This document shows positions 47,129 to 57,795 of a DNA stretch of 64,000 bases, piece by piece. How positions within the stretch are numbered: position 1 is the first letter of the stretch; the number at the start of each line of letters is the position of its first letter. The notes under the pieces are model-generated. The model had not been told where the DNA came from and did no database searches. It worked only from the letters and a program-made list of their open reading frames with translations. The position numbers and the translations under genes were made by a program. The stretch spans positions 930,001 through 994,000 of the forward strand of contig CANTFL010000090.1 in assembly GCA_947650285.1 (NCBI GenBank), read 5' to 3'. This DNA comes from Hyaloperonospora brassicae (taxonomy: Eukaryota; Oomycota; Peronosporomycetes; Peronosporales; Peronosporaceae).

Positions 47129-48305
47129 TGGCATCGCCACCCCATGAGTCCTCGACTCTCTCGTCTTACCTCGGCATCGATGTAAAGGTTAATTATGGTA
47201 TCGATACCGATATCGATGGTGACGAGAGGACAATGTCCGACGCTTCAGTGCAAGAGGCAGCGCCTCATATTGCACCAAACCCATTTGACGAGAGTGGCGA
47301 AGCCAACGCGCCATCGGCGCCGCATCAAACACTTCTTGTGGGCGATGCCATAATTTACTAATCCGCTTGATGAGCAACAAGAGTTGGATATCCAGCGAGA
47401 GGAGAGCGCTCAGCGCCGTATGAAGCTTGCTGCAACCCTTGAGGGTCGTCTTGACTATCTGTTCACACCACTCAGTGGGGAAGAGCGTATTCGTCAAACG
47501 ACGGGTCGTTCTTTCGCAACGTGGGCCATTGGCGCTGAGCCAACATCTAATGATAAAGTGGCGAGTCGACAGGCACTTCGTGAGAGGTACCTACAACCCC
47601 ACTTGACGACTCAAAGTCAATACAAGTTGCGACTTGACACGCAAGCACGGGGTGCACCGGTTCTACCGATGAAGGGTATACCCATCCTCTTATTCGCAGG
47701 CGAATCTCGGGAGGAAGAAGACAACGCTTTTGTTCGTTGGGTGCATCGGAAACGACACCTCAGCAGCGTGTTAGCTCTCAGAGCAAGTGCCGATGTGGTA
47801 GATGTTCGTCTAGAACGAAAGCTTCGAAAGATGACGCCAAGCTTAAGGCCAGAGGTCATTTGCGAACTCGCACACGCTATGCCCCGGCTGTGCCGATTGA
47901 GTGGGTGTTGGTCAAGCGGGACCCAACAACCCACCTGCCTCCACCACTATTGGTGAGAAGCGCTCTCGGTCGAGAGATGACCCCTGCCACGATGTTCAAA
48001 ACCATCAACGGCGTATGGGCAATCCTGCCGCAGGGGTGTCTCAAACTCCCACGAGTTCTCCGACTCCGGGTACCCTCGCCACTTCACCAGATACTGGTAT
48101 TGACCCTGACGACGACGTCGTTTCAGGAGTCGCTCCACATGGAACTGGCGGTTCCCTTGCTCATCGAGCATCGTTGGAGGTGGTCGGTATACCGAAGGAG
48201 GAGCATGAGAAGATGCTTCTCGAGCTGATTGGTCTCCGTGAGACATTGGGTAAGCGCCAGAGTGCTTTTGACGCGATGCGAGACCGTGTCCAGGCGTCGG
48301 AGTAG
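47129..48305 (+). pseudogene. Antisense ORF of remnant D, in three frames
   Basis: Begins MASPPHESS close to the LTR, as in element A, with an acidic, disordered N-terminus. The frame changes near 47360 (after GDAIIY) and again near 47900. The middle part (47384-47956) has charged helical sequence (GESREEEDNAFVRWVHRKR). The third part ends with a coiled coil (EKMLLELIGLRETL, FDAMRDRVQ), again opposite the linker before the chromodomain. Similar layout to element A's 534-aa protein, with little direct sequence identity. Confidence 0.5.
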
Positions 48306-48885
48306 GGCCAAGCCCGGATGGAGGCTCAGCTTGACCTCTTGATACGGATTCAGCAACCGATGGCAAGGCCAACCTACCCGGCGCAAGCGCCTCTAAGTTC
48401 ACGTGAGAAGGATCCCGATACGGATTAAGCAATCCAACGTAGAACACGGGGTGTGTGCGCAGTTTGCGCGGGAGGTTGAGCGTATACGCAAGTCACTTCT
48501 TGGCGAAGACCGTTAATGGTCCAATGAAGCGCGGGCGCAACTTTGTTTGGAAGACGGCGGACAATACATTTGTAGGTAGGTTTTTAGCATTGAGTAGAAC
48601 TTGGTCTCCGACCTCATAACTTATAATACAATTTCTGCCTTTAGCATCAGCGTGTTCCTTCTGTTTGTCTTGGCTATCAGCCAGTGCGTCACGCACAAGT
48701 CGTAAGACATTCAATTGCGTTGCGAGAAACTCGCTTACCTGTTTTTGAACAGTAGAAGGGCTGATATCAGCAAGCCGATCGGCAACTCCTCCCCCACCAA
48801 GCTCTGAACCACGCAGTGGTAGCGTTAATGGAACGCGAGGGTGTGTGAGACCATTCACATCAAATGGTGTGTAGCCGGCCGTGGG
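47947..48885 (-). pseudogene. pol: Remnant D integrase C-terminus and chromodomain
   Basis: From 48885 downward: YTPFDVNGLTHPRVP of the integrase, then a helical region and the GPY/F module RFIGPLTVF (48493-48858). A frameshift follows, and then the second frame (47947-48447) gives HPVFYVGLLNPY, a proline-rich linker, and a chromodomain FHVERLLKRR...YLVKWRGYPESENSWE. All upstream pol is missing. Confidence 0.8.
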
Positions 48886-49290
48886 TTAAGGGAAGGGGAA
48901 TAGATTGAACGAATACCGCTTGTCTCTTGCTTACGCATTACCGCACACGCCTTTACGTTTGATGCCGATGTCAACAATGTCGACATCGAAGAAGGCGAGC
49001 TTAATAGTAGCGATGAAGGTACTGCTTTATCAGACAGTGATGAAGATGCTGGTATGCTAATAATCATTAATGACTGTGCCAAAGAGTTCAATTATACTAT
49101 CGCTTAGAAGAGAAAGACCTCTTAGTAGTGCGGAAAAAGCTCACTGAAAGACAAAGTGTTAAGTTAGCGGAAAACTTCCCATTGTTGACATCGGCATCAA
49201 ACGTAAAGGCGTGTGCGTTAATGCGTAAGCAAGAGAAAAGCGGTATTCGTTCAATCTATTTTCCTTCCCTTAACCTATTTTCATTCTGTA
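48885..49290. repeat. Snap-back inverted duplication of integrase linker
   Basis: Arms of about 105 bp at 48885-48990 and 49187-49290 are reverse complements with a few mismatches (shared GAACGAATACCGCTTGT, CACACGCCTTTACGTTTGA, CCGATGTCAACAATG). Between and including the left arm the plus strand reads element-A-type integrase linker, while the surrounding remnant C reads on the minus strand. Confidence 0.85.
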
Positions 49291-49299
49291 TTAGACCGG

Positions 49300-50861
49300 G
49301 AATACCTGAGTGGCGTACGCTAATCACGTAAAGCGACGTATGCGTTGTAGATGCATGCACGGAGTTGTTCATGGCGAATTAGACGATCGGCGAGAAATCA
49401 ATTCAACTCGAAAACGAGTGGACGTATCCTCAAAACATTTCTTCGAGGACGCGGTCGGCACGTTCTGTCTGACCATCTGGTTAAAGATGGTAAGAAGTTG
49501 ACATCTTTAACCACTTTTTCATTGTGCGAACACGGATTGCATAAAAATCGCCGTTGAACCGAGGTATTGATCCGAGACTAGTTCACGGACTAAGCTATGG
49601 AGGCGAAACACCGTGTCGAAGAATGCACGCACACATCCGTATAAAACGACCTGCTTGGGGGTAGCAGATAGTGGCTTCTTTTTGCTGTAAAGATCCACTG
49701 ATAGCGAGAGTTGTAGCTGTTTATGGCCCTGCGTAATGACGAATAGTCCGTACATATGATAAACGGTCTATTTTTCAGATGATAGACGCGAAACTTAGCC
49801 AGTGTGTACTTCATGGCAAGGATTTCATTGTCATGAACTAAATAATTGCGCTCAGCTATTTGCAGCTGACGCGATTGATAGCAGATGACGCGTTCCGCGC
49901 CATCTGTGTCAAATTGCATCGACTCACAGCCTACGCTTGATCCGTCATCTCCAAATACGTGTAACGTCTCGGTTTCTTCCTGGTATTTTAATTTTACAGG
50001 TTGCTGAGGTCCTATTCCCTCAGCATAAGACTCTTGAGGAGTTCCTTTCTTACGCACGTGGTGACTTATTCTCTCGACGTCGTCTGACTGTGACTGTGCA
50101 ACCACAGCCAGGAACTGTCCCTCTACAGTCAACTTTTCAGTCGACCTAGAATGACCGTGTTACCCTATGGCAACAACATGTTTCTTACTTCTAGAATTTT
50201 TTCCACTAGGCTCATATCCATTTCCCGATCACCTCGACTTATTCGGGTGGTGGACCTTCGGTGCTGCCTATACATCTGCACAGCCGCCGGGAGCTTGCTC
50301 CACAGTTTAGTATTCATCTTCACAGCCATCTTGAGCAGTCTTGCTTACTACCTTACCGCAAGTGAGGCCATCGCACTTACTCGCAGTACATCCACACGCT
50401 TGTATACGCTCCAAGACATTCATCAGATGGACATCTGATGAACAAGCGGCAGGCGTCTTCGCGGATCGATGCTGCCAGCTCACTCTTGGTTCGTACCTTC
50501 TGATACAAGGTAATCCCAGGATGACATCAAATATGTCATCCAGATCCAGTAACAAGGTAGTGGTCATCGTACTGTACGCCCTCTAACGTGTAGTACTTCC
50601 TACTACACGTTTTGCAACGGTTATCGATGCGCCTGCGGCGAGGCGCACTGTCGTCCTCGTTGAAGTGATTTCGCGCTCAACGAACTTGAGCCTACGACCC
50701 TCTAGTGACTGGAGACGAACAACTTTGTTCGACGCCCCACAGTCTACTAGGGCACGAAGCGACAAATCATTTGTCGCTTCCAAATTCAAGGTGATGAGCG
50801 AAACGTCATCACCAGGTGCAGAGACACACAATAATTGTGTATCTGGAGCAACTTTCGTCAA
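49300..50861 (-). pseudogene. pol: Remnant C pol with RT deleted
   Basis: Protease is in two frames (50583-50861 with DCGASN; 50307-50567 with LGLPCIRRY). The linker frame (49590-50132) runs through DDGSSVG and then jumps straight into RNase H at MQFDTDGAERVICYQSRQ. In element A these points are 1.36 kb apart, so the whole RT is missing without loss of frame. Integrase fragments follow (VFRLHSLVRELVSDQ; a decayed TERA..VLEE region near 49450). Confidence 0.8.
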
Positions 50862-50892
50862 GAGATTTGCAATTTTCTTTGAGGTTGCTGGA

Positions 50893-50933
50893 TCAGTAGG
50901 GCGCTCCGCCCCTACTGACCCCGAACATTTTTT
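50893..50933 (-). promoter_or_regulatory. Remnant C -1 frameshift signal
   Basis: Minus-strand A AAA AAT (50927-50933), 8-nt spacer, 9-bp stem 50910-50918 with 50893-50901. Arms match those of element A. Confidence 0.7.
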
Positions 50934-52066
50934 GATGGTCCGTCTCGCTGATGCGGCTTCGCAACAGCGCTGGACCCACGCCCATTGCCTTTTCTGGCAA
51001 ATAGTCGTCCATTTCGCTCAGTACTGTTTGGTACTGGTCGTGGAGCACTACACTCATATGCGTTGTGCCCTAACTTCTGACAGCGATTGCAACTTTGCAA
51101 TCGCTTGTTGTTTAAGAAGCGAGGTCTCTCGCTCTCAACATAGCAGAGGTCCATTGGTTCTGGACCTCCGATCTCTTGTCGTCTCGGTGAACGGTAAGAG
51201 TTTGAGCTAGCATGAGCCTGTCTCATGCTAATTTCTTCCTGTTCCGCGGCTGATATCGCTTCTTCAAGCGTATTCAGCTCAAGGCGGAACAGATGGCTCC
51301 TGACGGGCCCTTTTTTGAGCCCTTGCATGAGCACCGTATATAACGTGTGTTCATGGACTGGGTTAGCAGTTATACTACTCGCGAGGAGTCGTATATGTTT
51401 GGCGTAAGCGTGAACATCACGCTTACCCTGCTTGAGTTTCAGGAGCTCTTAACGAGCCCTGAACTCAGCCCTTGTCGGCTCAAACGTTTTGACTGAAACG
51501 GGACTTGAAGTCATCTAGCGACCTAAACACATGTGGGTCTCTACTCTCGAGCCCCAGGGACCAAGTTTTGGCACGCCCTGCCAAGTGGGTTTGAGCAAAT
51601 GTGAGTTTCATTTGCTCATCTTCGATGCGACGAGCCCTTAAGGTCCTGTCGAGTTCGACAAACCACAGCAACAGGAAGTCCTCCGGGACTCCACTGTACT
51701 TGGAGATGTCAACTTTCATGACTCCGGGACGACGCGCATGTGCCGTCCCGCCCACAGCAGCATGGAATTGCTGCTGTCTCAACAGCTCTGTCTGTTGAGC
51801 ACCGAGATCTCTCAACTGCTCGGCCGTTGAGAGCCTTGCTGGTGAAGCAAGGCTACTTTCTCTCTTTCGGCGACAAGTTCATTTTGAATGAACTTGGCTT
51901 TAGCGGCATGTTGTTGGTCTCTGTCTAGAGACTCCAACATGGCGCTAATGGAGATTTCGCCGACGGTAGAACTCATTCGTTCTACCGCCCTCAATTTGAT
52001 GTCACTCAAATGGTTAAACCCTTCACGCGTGGCGTGAAAGCTCTCCTCCTCATTTAATATGTGCAT
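50912..52066 (-). pseudogene. gag: Remnant C gag
   Basis: Three pieces: 51812-52066 (MHILNEEESFHATREG), 51480-51815 (capsid region, ending SQNV at the same stop as element A) and 50912-51334 (TLEEAISAAEQ, CNRCQKLGHNAYEC knuckle). The stop after SQNV and the +1 resumption match element A exactly. Confidence 0.85.
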
Positions 52067-52116
52067 GTTCGATGAAGCAATTGCGGTTGTTATACGGACT
52101 AAGAAGAGCTACCAGG

Positions 52117-52570
52117 TGTAATGAGGATCTGGAACAGGGCACCCGAACTACGCACTTACAGCAGCGCGTAGTAAGTTCTCATTGAATGCAGTGAGAACTA
52201 GTGACCTGTCAACGTACGTTCACGCACGCGTCCATAGCAAGACTAGAAACCAAACAACTTTGTTTCATTGAGGGGAAGTAAAACTGTTATTTTATATAAC
52301 TAAGCCATGTAGCTCTAGTTTCTCTGTTTGTCCTGGCTTATTTATATTAATATAACTAAACTCATGATGTCGTCTACTCACCACCCATTGCGCGCGTCTA
52401 GCATCAAATGGTAGGTCGGTATAACCACAATATCAACCAATAAGTAGACTTTTGGGTCATCCCAACAAAATCACTTTAATTATTAATATTGTTTAAAGAA
52501 TATTCAGCATTTAATTCTTGATTACCATTTCGCACAATGGTAATTTCATGTAACGGGCTACCCCGTTACA
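52117..52570 (-). repeat. Remnant C 5' LTR
   Basis: 454 bp between TGTAACGGGG (tip at 52570) and ...TTACA (52117). It aligns with the element A LTR at both ends and in TTTAAACAATAT but differs in between. The primer-binding site TGGTAGC follows two bases inside. Confidence 0.85.
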
Positions 52571-52770
52571 TAGTCAGCCAGCATTCATTCTCTGATATGA
52601 TTGCACACGTTCTTGTCACACTAGTCGCAATCACAGACGCGAGCAATTTCTTTTGCCACAATTAAAATTCCATCCGAGTCGAATGATGGCATTGGACTTT
52701 CTTTTTCTGCTTCGTCACGAATCGGCAGCATAAATAGACGCTTCATCATTCAGCCGATTGACGCTTTTGC

Positions 52771-53216
52771 TGTAACGGGGCACACCTTGTGTCAATTCAA
52801 CACAAGATTGTGTGCACCCGACATCACGTACACGTGGCGTGAGGAAGCGCAGCGAATTAGGCAGAAATCGAAAGTTCTTTTTAAAGGAAAAAGTAGAACT
52901 ACATTTAATGTAGTTATGTTTCTTAATGAACCATCTTTTGTCTTGAGCTAACTATATCGAACTACAATCTCCTATGTGGGTTCTTGATCACCGCCCATTG
53001 CGCGCGTCCAGCAGCGATTGGTGGTTTATCTGGTTAGTGTACCGTGAACATCAACCATCAGATGGGCAACCCATCAATGGAATATTACCCTCGAGGGTAA
53101 TATTTCTTCAACCTTACTCCTAACGAGTAACGTCAATTGAACATTATCTAAATAGATAATGTCCAATCTTTGATACAAAAATATCAAGATTAATGAAACG
53201 GGCTCACCCCGTTACA
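52771..53216 (-). repeat. Solo LTR with TTTGC target duplication
   Basis: 446 bp, tips TGTAACGGGG and CCCCGTTACA, minus orientation judged by the ACGTGTACGT...GGGTGC block at the 3' end that all these LTRs share. TTTGC precedes (52766-52770) and follows (53217-53221), a perfect 5-bp duplication. Formed by LTR-LTR recombination. Contains a 24-nt perfect palindrome at 53081-53104. Confidence 0.9.
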
Positions 53217-53221
53217 TTTGC

Positions 53222-55115
53222 GAAACTTGCATGCTTACCAATAGCCATCATGTCGGTATAGTATAGAAGGCTTATGCCACGCTTTCCTATGACACACTGA
53301 GGGCGACTGCATGACTTGCATGACGCATTTCGTAAAGGAGTGAGCATGCTACAGCATTGACATTCATATTTAATCATATAGTCAGGCAAACGAAAAAAAA
53401 CATACAAGGGTCATGAGATTCGGCATCGTCAAACTTAGCGAAAGACAATGTACCCTTGTGTCAGCACCAGATCTAGCGTATGATGGTCTGAAGCGCTTCT
53501 AGTAGCTTAACCGGGTGCTGGAGTGCGGCAATTGGCGAATGTGGAACGTCGGGATTTAAAGTTGTTCACATGTCGTGAAAGTCTATAGCCAACAAGTGAA
53601 GAATGTGGGATCAAGATTGAGCGAATCGGCTTATACTTATGTTACTTTATACTTCAATGTCGTCATCGTGTAGCGGTGATCGAAGCAATTTCATTTTCGA
53701 TGTTGTATGTGCCTTCTCTTCGTTCTAGATGACGTTGCTGCATGACGAATATTCATTTCATCACTGGAAGGCAGCATCTGGTTCCCAATCACATTGAGTC
53801 AGTTCATGACTGAGGAGAATTGGAATAATGAGTCAGTGTAGGCATCTGATTAGAGCATAACGGAGGAACGAGATGACAAGATAATCCCTTGAGAAAGTAC
53901 AACGAGGTAGACAGACTGCAAATCTCGTAAATGCAGGGCACTGAGATGCCGCTATGATACTTGAGGAAAGCGCTGAATAAATTGCCGCTTGATTGTCTAG
54001 CAACACCTCCACATCCGAGTCTTGCCCTTATAATGAATGTGTTGCGATATCACACGGATGGAAGCAGATACAACGTTCTCAAATTCAGCAAGCGACGCAT
54101 CGGGTGCATCGCTGGATAACTTCCTCATTACTCAGTCAAACTGGATCAGAAAAAAATCGAAGTTTAGCCTCTGCGAATGAGGGTCTTAATGCCTGTGAGA
54201 CTGTGACGGCAATAGCTCAATAAAGGTAGAATATGTTGCGCACGCACAATGCTTCGCGTAAAGAAGATGTACTCAATCAAATGACGCACACATCGCAAGC
54301 GCTGCGCACGTTTCAGGGTGTACATGACAGTCTATTCAGCAATGATGAGCTGAAAAATTGCGCTTCTTAGTATATGCGAGAGACAACAACTACAGCGACT
54401 GCACGTCGCCATTTTTACAGCATGCAAGCTCACTAGTTGATTTTGTCTATAAGTTGCCCACTTGTGGTGTCTCGCTTTTATAGCCATCCAAATGATTGCT
54501 GCTTCTCGTAGGATTCATGCGACATTGGCGATTTATAGCCTCTTTAAAGCTTGTGTTGTTCGACTTGTTGCCTTTCCATAGTACTATACCAGACGGCGTC
54601 AAAAGCTGGGACCTTTAGACCTACCAAACACAATGTGGACGTATCAGGATGAGAAGTCGTCGCTGTTTAGCTATGCCTAAGCCGTGAGTGAAGATTTAGC
54701 CAGAAAGACATAACCTAAGAACTCACCGCGTCAAAGCAAATTTTGCATAGATCTACGGGTAAGAGCCACCAAAATGTGTCCAAGCTTTACGTCAAATAGG
54801 TGACCCATTGTGCAGCAAGGCTGTTGTCCCTATAACTATAGTGCTACCATGTTTTATAAAACGAACGTATGCTATTTGACTGTGCGCAGAGGGAAATTCC
54901 CTATTATCGCCATGTGTTTTTTTTTCAGTATGGCTGTTGTACTTTCGAGACTTATATCGGTGTCCTTTAGTCCTCGTTGTACGTGAGTCTTGACCGTCAG
55001 ACAATATACAGCATGAGAAGAATCGTATTGAGTCGCACAAAGCTGCATGAATCGCTGCTCTTGTGAAACACACGTGAAACACACTTTGGCATTATTACAC
55101 CTGATGGTCGTCAGC
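53222..55115. other. Intergenic stretch, nothing recognised
   Basis: Several short frames, including a Cys-rich 67-codon one at 53204-53407 that runs into the solo LTR. None has support. Confidence 0.4.
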
Positions 55116-56178
55116 CTACAACTTGGACGGCCCCACACAGGTCTCCATTGCGTACACTTGACCACCGTCTGAGGCAATCACCATACCAGTGATCCACCCC
55201 GACGCCTTCGACGACAGAAAAATAGCGAGCCCAGCCATATCAGCATCTTCGCCGAACCGCTCAATCGGAATGCTGGTCGCAACTTCGTCCAGAGTCTGAT
55301 CGGTAACCATTGAAATACTGTTCGACATCTTAGACGGCACCAGCCCCGGGGCAATAGCGTTCACAAGAATATGACCGCCGTTCGACCGACGTGCCAACTT
55401 CGCCGCCAGTACGCGCGTCATGTGGTGGATGGCTGCCTTGGATGTATCATAGGCAATGGTGTCGAGCCGCTGGGGTACGAGCCCAGCCACGGAGCCAACG
55501 TTTATGATGCGGGCAGCATCCGAAGTCGCGGCAGCGGCGTCCAGTAGTGGCAAGAGGTACTTGATCAGATAAAAGGGCGCCGTCACGTTCACTGTCAACA
55601 CTTTGGTCCAAGCTAGCAGCACGTCGATTTCACACACAAACAAGAAGCAAGCAAGAAAGCATCTGTGTCAGCCCAAACCCGTGTGGCAAACACTCGTTCT
55701 CTTCCACTATCAATCGTTGAAAAGCGGTACCGGATTCTGGATGGTGGTCAAAGTCCCCACCCCATACGACGCCCGAGTTGTTGATCAGGACATCGACTCG
55801 GGACTCTTGTTTCGCGATCGCTGCTGCGAGCTGCTTGCACCCCCTTTCGCTCTGCAAATCTGCTTCCAGCTAAACGGTAAATAGTATAGAAATAGGCACA
55901 ACGTCGTCACGTGAGCGCTAAATGGCCAACGGGGCCATTGGCGGAAGAACTTTTGCCAGTTCCGCGTATCGTACGGCAATGCAGTGGCCGGAGCCTCTCG
56001 CCGTGAGCTCTTGGGCCGTGGCAGCGCACCCTTTCAAGTCGCGAGAGGCGATGTACACTCGAGCTCCGTTCTGCACGAAGCCGTCGGCCATCATCTTGCC
56101 AAGGCCGCGACCTCCGCCCGTGATGACCACCACTTTGTCCTCCACGCTAAAGAGATTGTGGAGACTGAGGGGCGTCAT
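55116..56178 (-). CDS. Short-chain dehydrogenase/reductase, RhlG-like, three exons
   Basis: Exons 56178-55975, 55869-55731 and 55612-55116 join in frame to 279 residues. Introns of 105 and 118 bp have GT..AG ends (GTACGA...TTTAG; GTACCG...GCTAG). The cofactor motif TGGGRGLG is at 20-27, NNSG at 98-101, catalytic Ser155 (INVGS), Tyr169 and Lys173 (YDTSK), and a C-terminal SDGG. The pattern TPLSLHNLFSVEDKVVVITGG and the IAPGLVPSKM loop resemble the RhlG-type beta-ketoacyl reductases (NADPH-dependent 3-oxoacyl reduction), but substrate cannot be told from sequence. No signal peptide, so probably cytosolic or organellar. It is the only ordinary metabolic gene in the window and is complete. Confidence 0.88.
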
Positions 56179-56861
56179 GGGGCAAGCAATCGGTGCACGA
56201 GAAGACGGACGGTGAGAGGGGTCACGTGTGGAGGAATCCGTGTGAGACGATCGCGAAAGAGGGCCGACGACCGGTGGGTCGATGTGAGGTGTGCAGCGCT
56301 CGAATTAGTTGATGGTGTGGCGAGAGAGGGGCAGAAAGGTATTATCGACGTGAGTATGTCTTACAAAGCACAACACGGCGTTGAAGTCGTTTGGTGGTTT
56401 GAGTGTACCATTGGTGAGTAGTCCGTTGTGCTTGACTATGAATGAGGCAAGAAAGGAAACGATGACTCTGGCGCTATCATGAACATCCAGTCCAGTAGCA
56501 CACGCTTGTCATGCTCGTGAGTGTCCACGTTTCCAGCTCAAATGTAATCGAAGGCTGACCGAAATCATTGACACACAGCAGCGGTACCTGACGGCAAAAA
56601 GGTATGCGCAAGAATCGCCCTTTGTGATCACTCACCGAGGGTCACCTAGTCGATCATAAAAGCTATGTGGACAATGATTTAAATGAGTGCATATGTAACG
56701 GTGTGAGCCTGTTCGATGACATGGACATGAGCGAATGTGTAAGCGAATATAATCTTAGCGTATAATTTTCTATATTGCCCAAAAAGCGTAAATTCAGGAC
56801 CTATATTAGCCTTTTATGAGGCATCAGAGTATCCGATCGATGATGAGCGCTCGATAAGCGG

Positions 56862-56989
56862 TAATTTTAGCTATGAATAGTCGATATTACAATGTCAAAG
56901 CTTATCCGTGGGATCTAGTTATGGCCGGTAAAACAGATCGCATGGATAAGCTTTGACATTGTAATATCGACTATTCATAGCTAAAATTA
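56862..56989. repeat. Perfect 46-bp inverted repeat with 36-nt loop
   Basis: 56862-56907 and 56944-56989 are exact reverse complements (arms begin TAATTTTAGCTATGAATAG). No terminal duplication or ORF. A transcript would form a long perfect hairpin; it could also be a tiny foldback element. Confidence 0.9.
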
Positions 56990-57442
56990 ATGAATGTGTT
57001 CCGTACCGAATCTACGTGCACTTTCGTGGCACCTGCCTACACTGACAACATTGCAGGACAGCTTCTACTGTGTGCGCTATACATGTGTCCCGACGCACCT
57101 GGGCAATGCTTTATAAGGCCTACGAACGAGTGCGTCCAAGTAGCCTACACATTACTGGCTACTGGCATGAGCCAGCCGTGCTGAGTAGTACAAGAGTATA
57201 CTTTGGCGTGTGACTTAAGGATAATCTTCTGTGTAATTAAATGTCGTAAAGCAGTTCTTGTGGCGCTTCATCGATCGTTAACCGCTTATACAGGTTTATT
57301 AATGAGGGAGTGTCAATTTTCCAGCTTCTTGTCAGAATAACACATGCTCGCCGTTTGTCGGTTGTTCATGATACTCGTCGACATCGCTACGTGGGGTCAG
57401 CATTGCCGTTTTTCGGCTCGATGAACTTCGAATCACATACAC

Positions 57443-57769
57443 TGTAATGGGCCACCCCGTTACATAAGTAGTTTCGATTAAGTTTACATGTTACTTAAGT
57501 AGGGGTGTTACTTTCGAAGTAGCGAAAGTAGCACGTCGTACATTTTAGCTGGTTTAATGGGCTCAGTACCATTATTAGCCAGTAAGATATAGACACGTAG
57601 ATTGAGTGGCTCCCATGAGTCCAAGGGAACCATTCGTACTTAGGATGATTTTAAAAGACAAAATATAAACAGAGTTAAAAATACTTAACACCTAAGACTT
57701 GGGCTTTGAGCTTCCTCAAAGCGTTAGAAATAGTGTACGCTGAGTACGGGTTATTCTAGCCCCGTTACA
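57443..57769 (+). repeat. Element B 5' LTR
   Basis: 327 bp from TGTAATGGGCC to CCCCGTTACA. Includes hairpins such as TACTTTCG-CGAAAGTA. The 5 bp before it are TACAC, to be looked for after the 3' LTR. Confidence 0.85.
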
Positions 57770-57771
57770 CC

Positions 57772-57781
57772 TGGTAGCACT
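57772..57781 (+). other. Element B primer-binding site
   Basis: TGGTAGCACT two bases after the LTR, identical to element A, so the same initiator-type tRNA is the likely primer. Confidence 0.6.
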
Positions 57782-57795
57782 TAGTAGTCCTTCCC

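Larger units (their letters stand above)
46486..48890 (-). mobile_element. Ty3/Gypsy remnant D (3' half), minus strand
   Basis: Only the 3' half is present: the end of integrase, GPY/F, chromodomain, antisense ORF, purine tract and LTR. Its proteins differ clearly from those of elements A and B, so it is a third family. At about 48885-48890 the sequence switches, within integrase, to family-A sequence. Confidence 0.75.
48885..52570 (-). mobile_element. Ty3/Gypsy remnant C (family of element A), minus strand
   Basis: A decayed family-A copy: 5' LTR at 52117-52570, primer-binding site at 52106-52114, gag, frameshift signal, protease, RNase H and part of integrase. RT has been removed by a clean internal deletion. 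The 3' half is replaced by the inverted duplication and remnant D. Confidence 0.85.

Noticed and set aside
46481..52575. Remnants C and D as one element with 46486-47019 and 52117-52570 as its LTR pair
   Set aside because: The two LTRs are of different families and the flanking pentamers (ACGAC and TAGTC) do not match.
53204..53407. Cys-rich 67-codon frame (CQCC, CKSC)
   Set aside because: Its end is supplied by the solo LTR, and no family pattern or signal peptide is visible.
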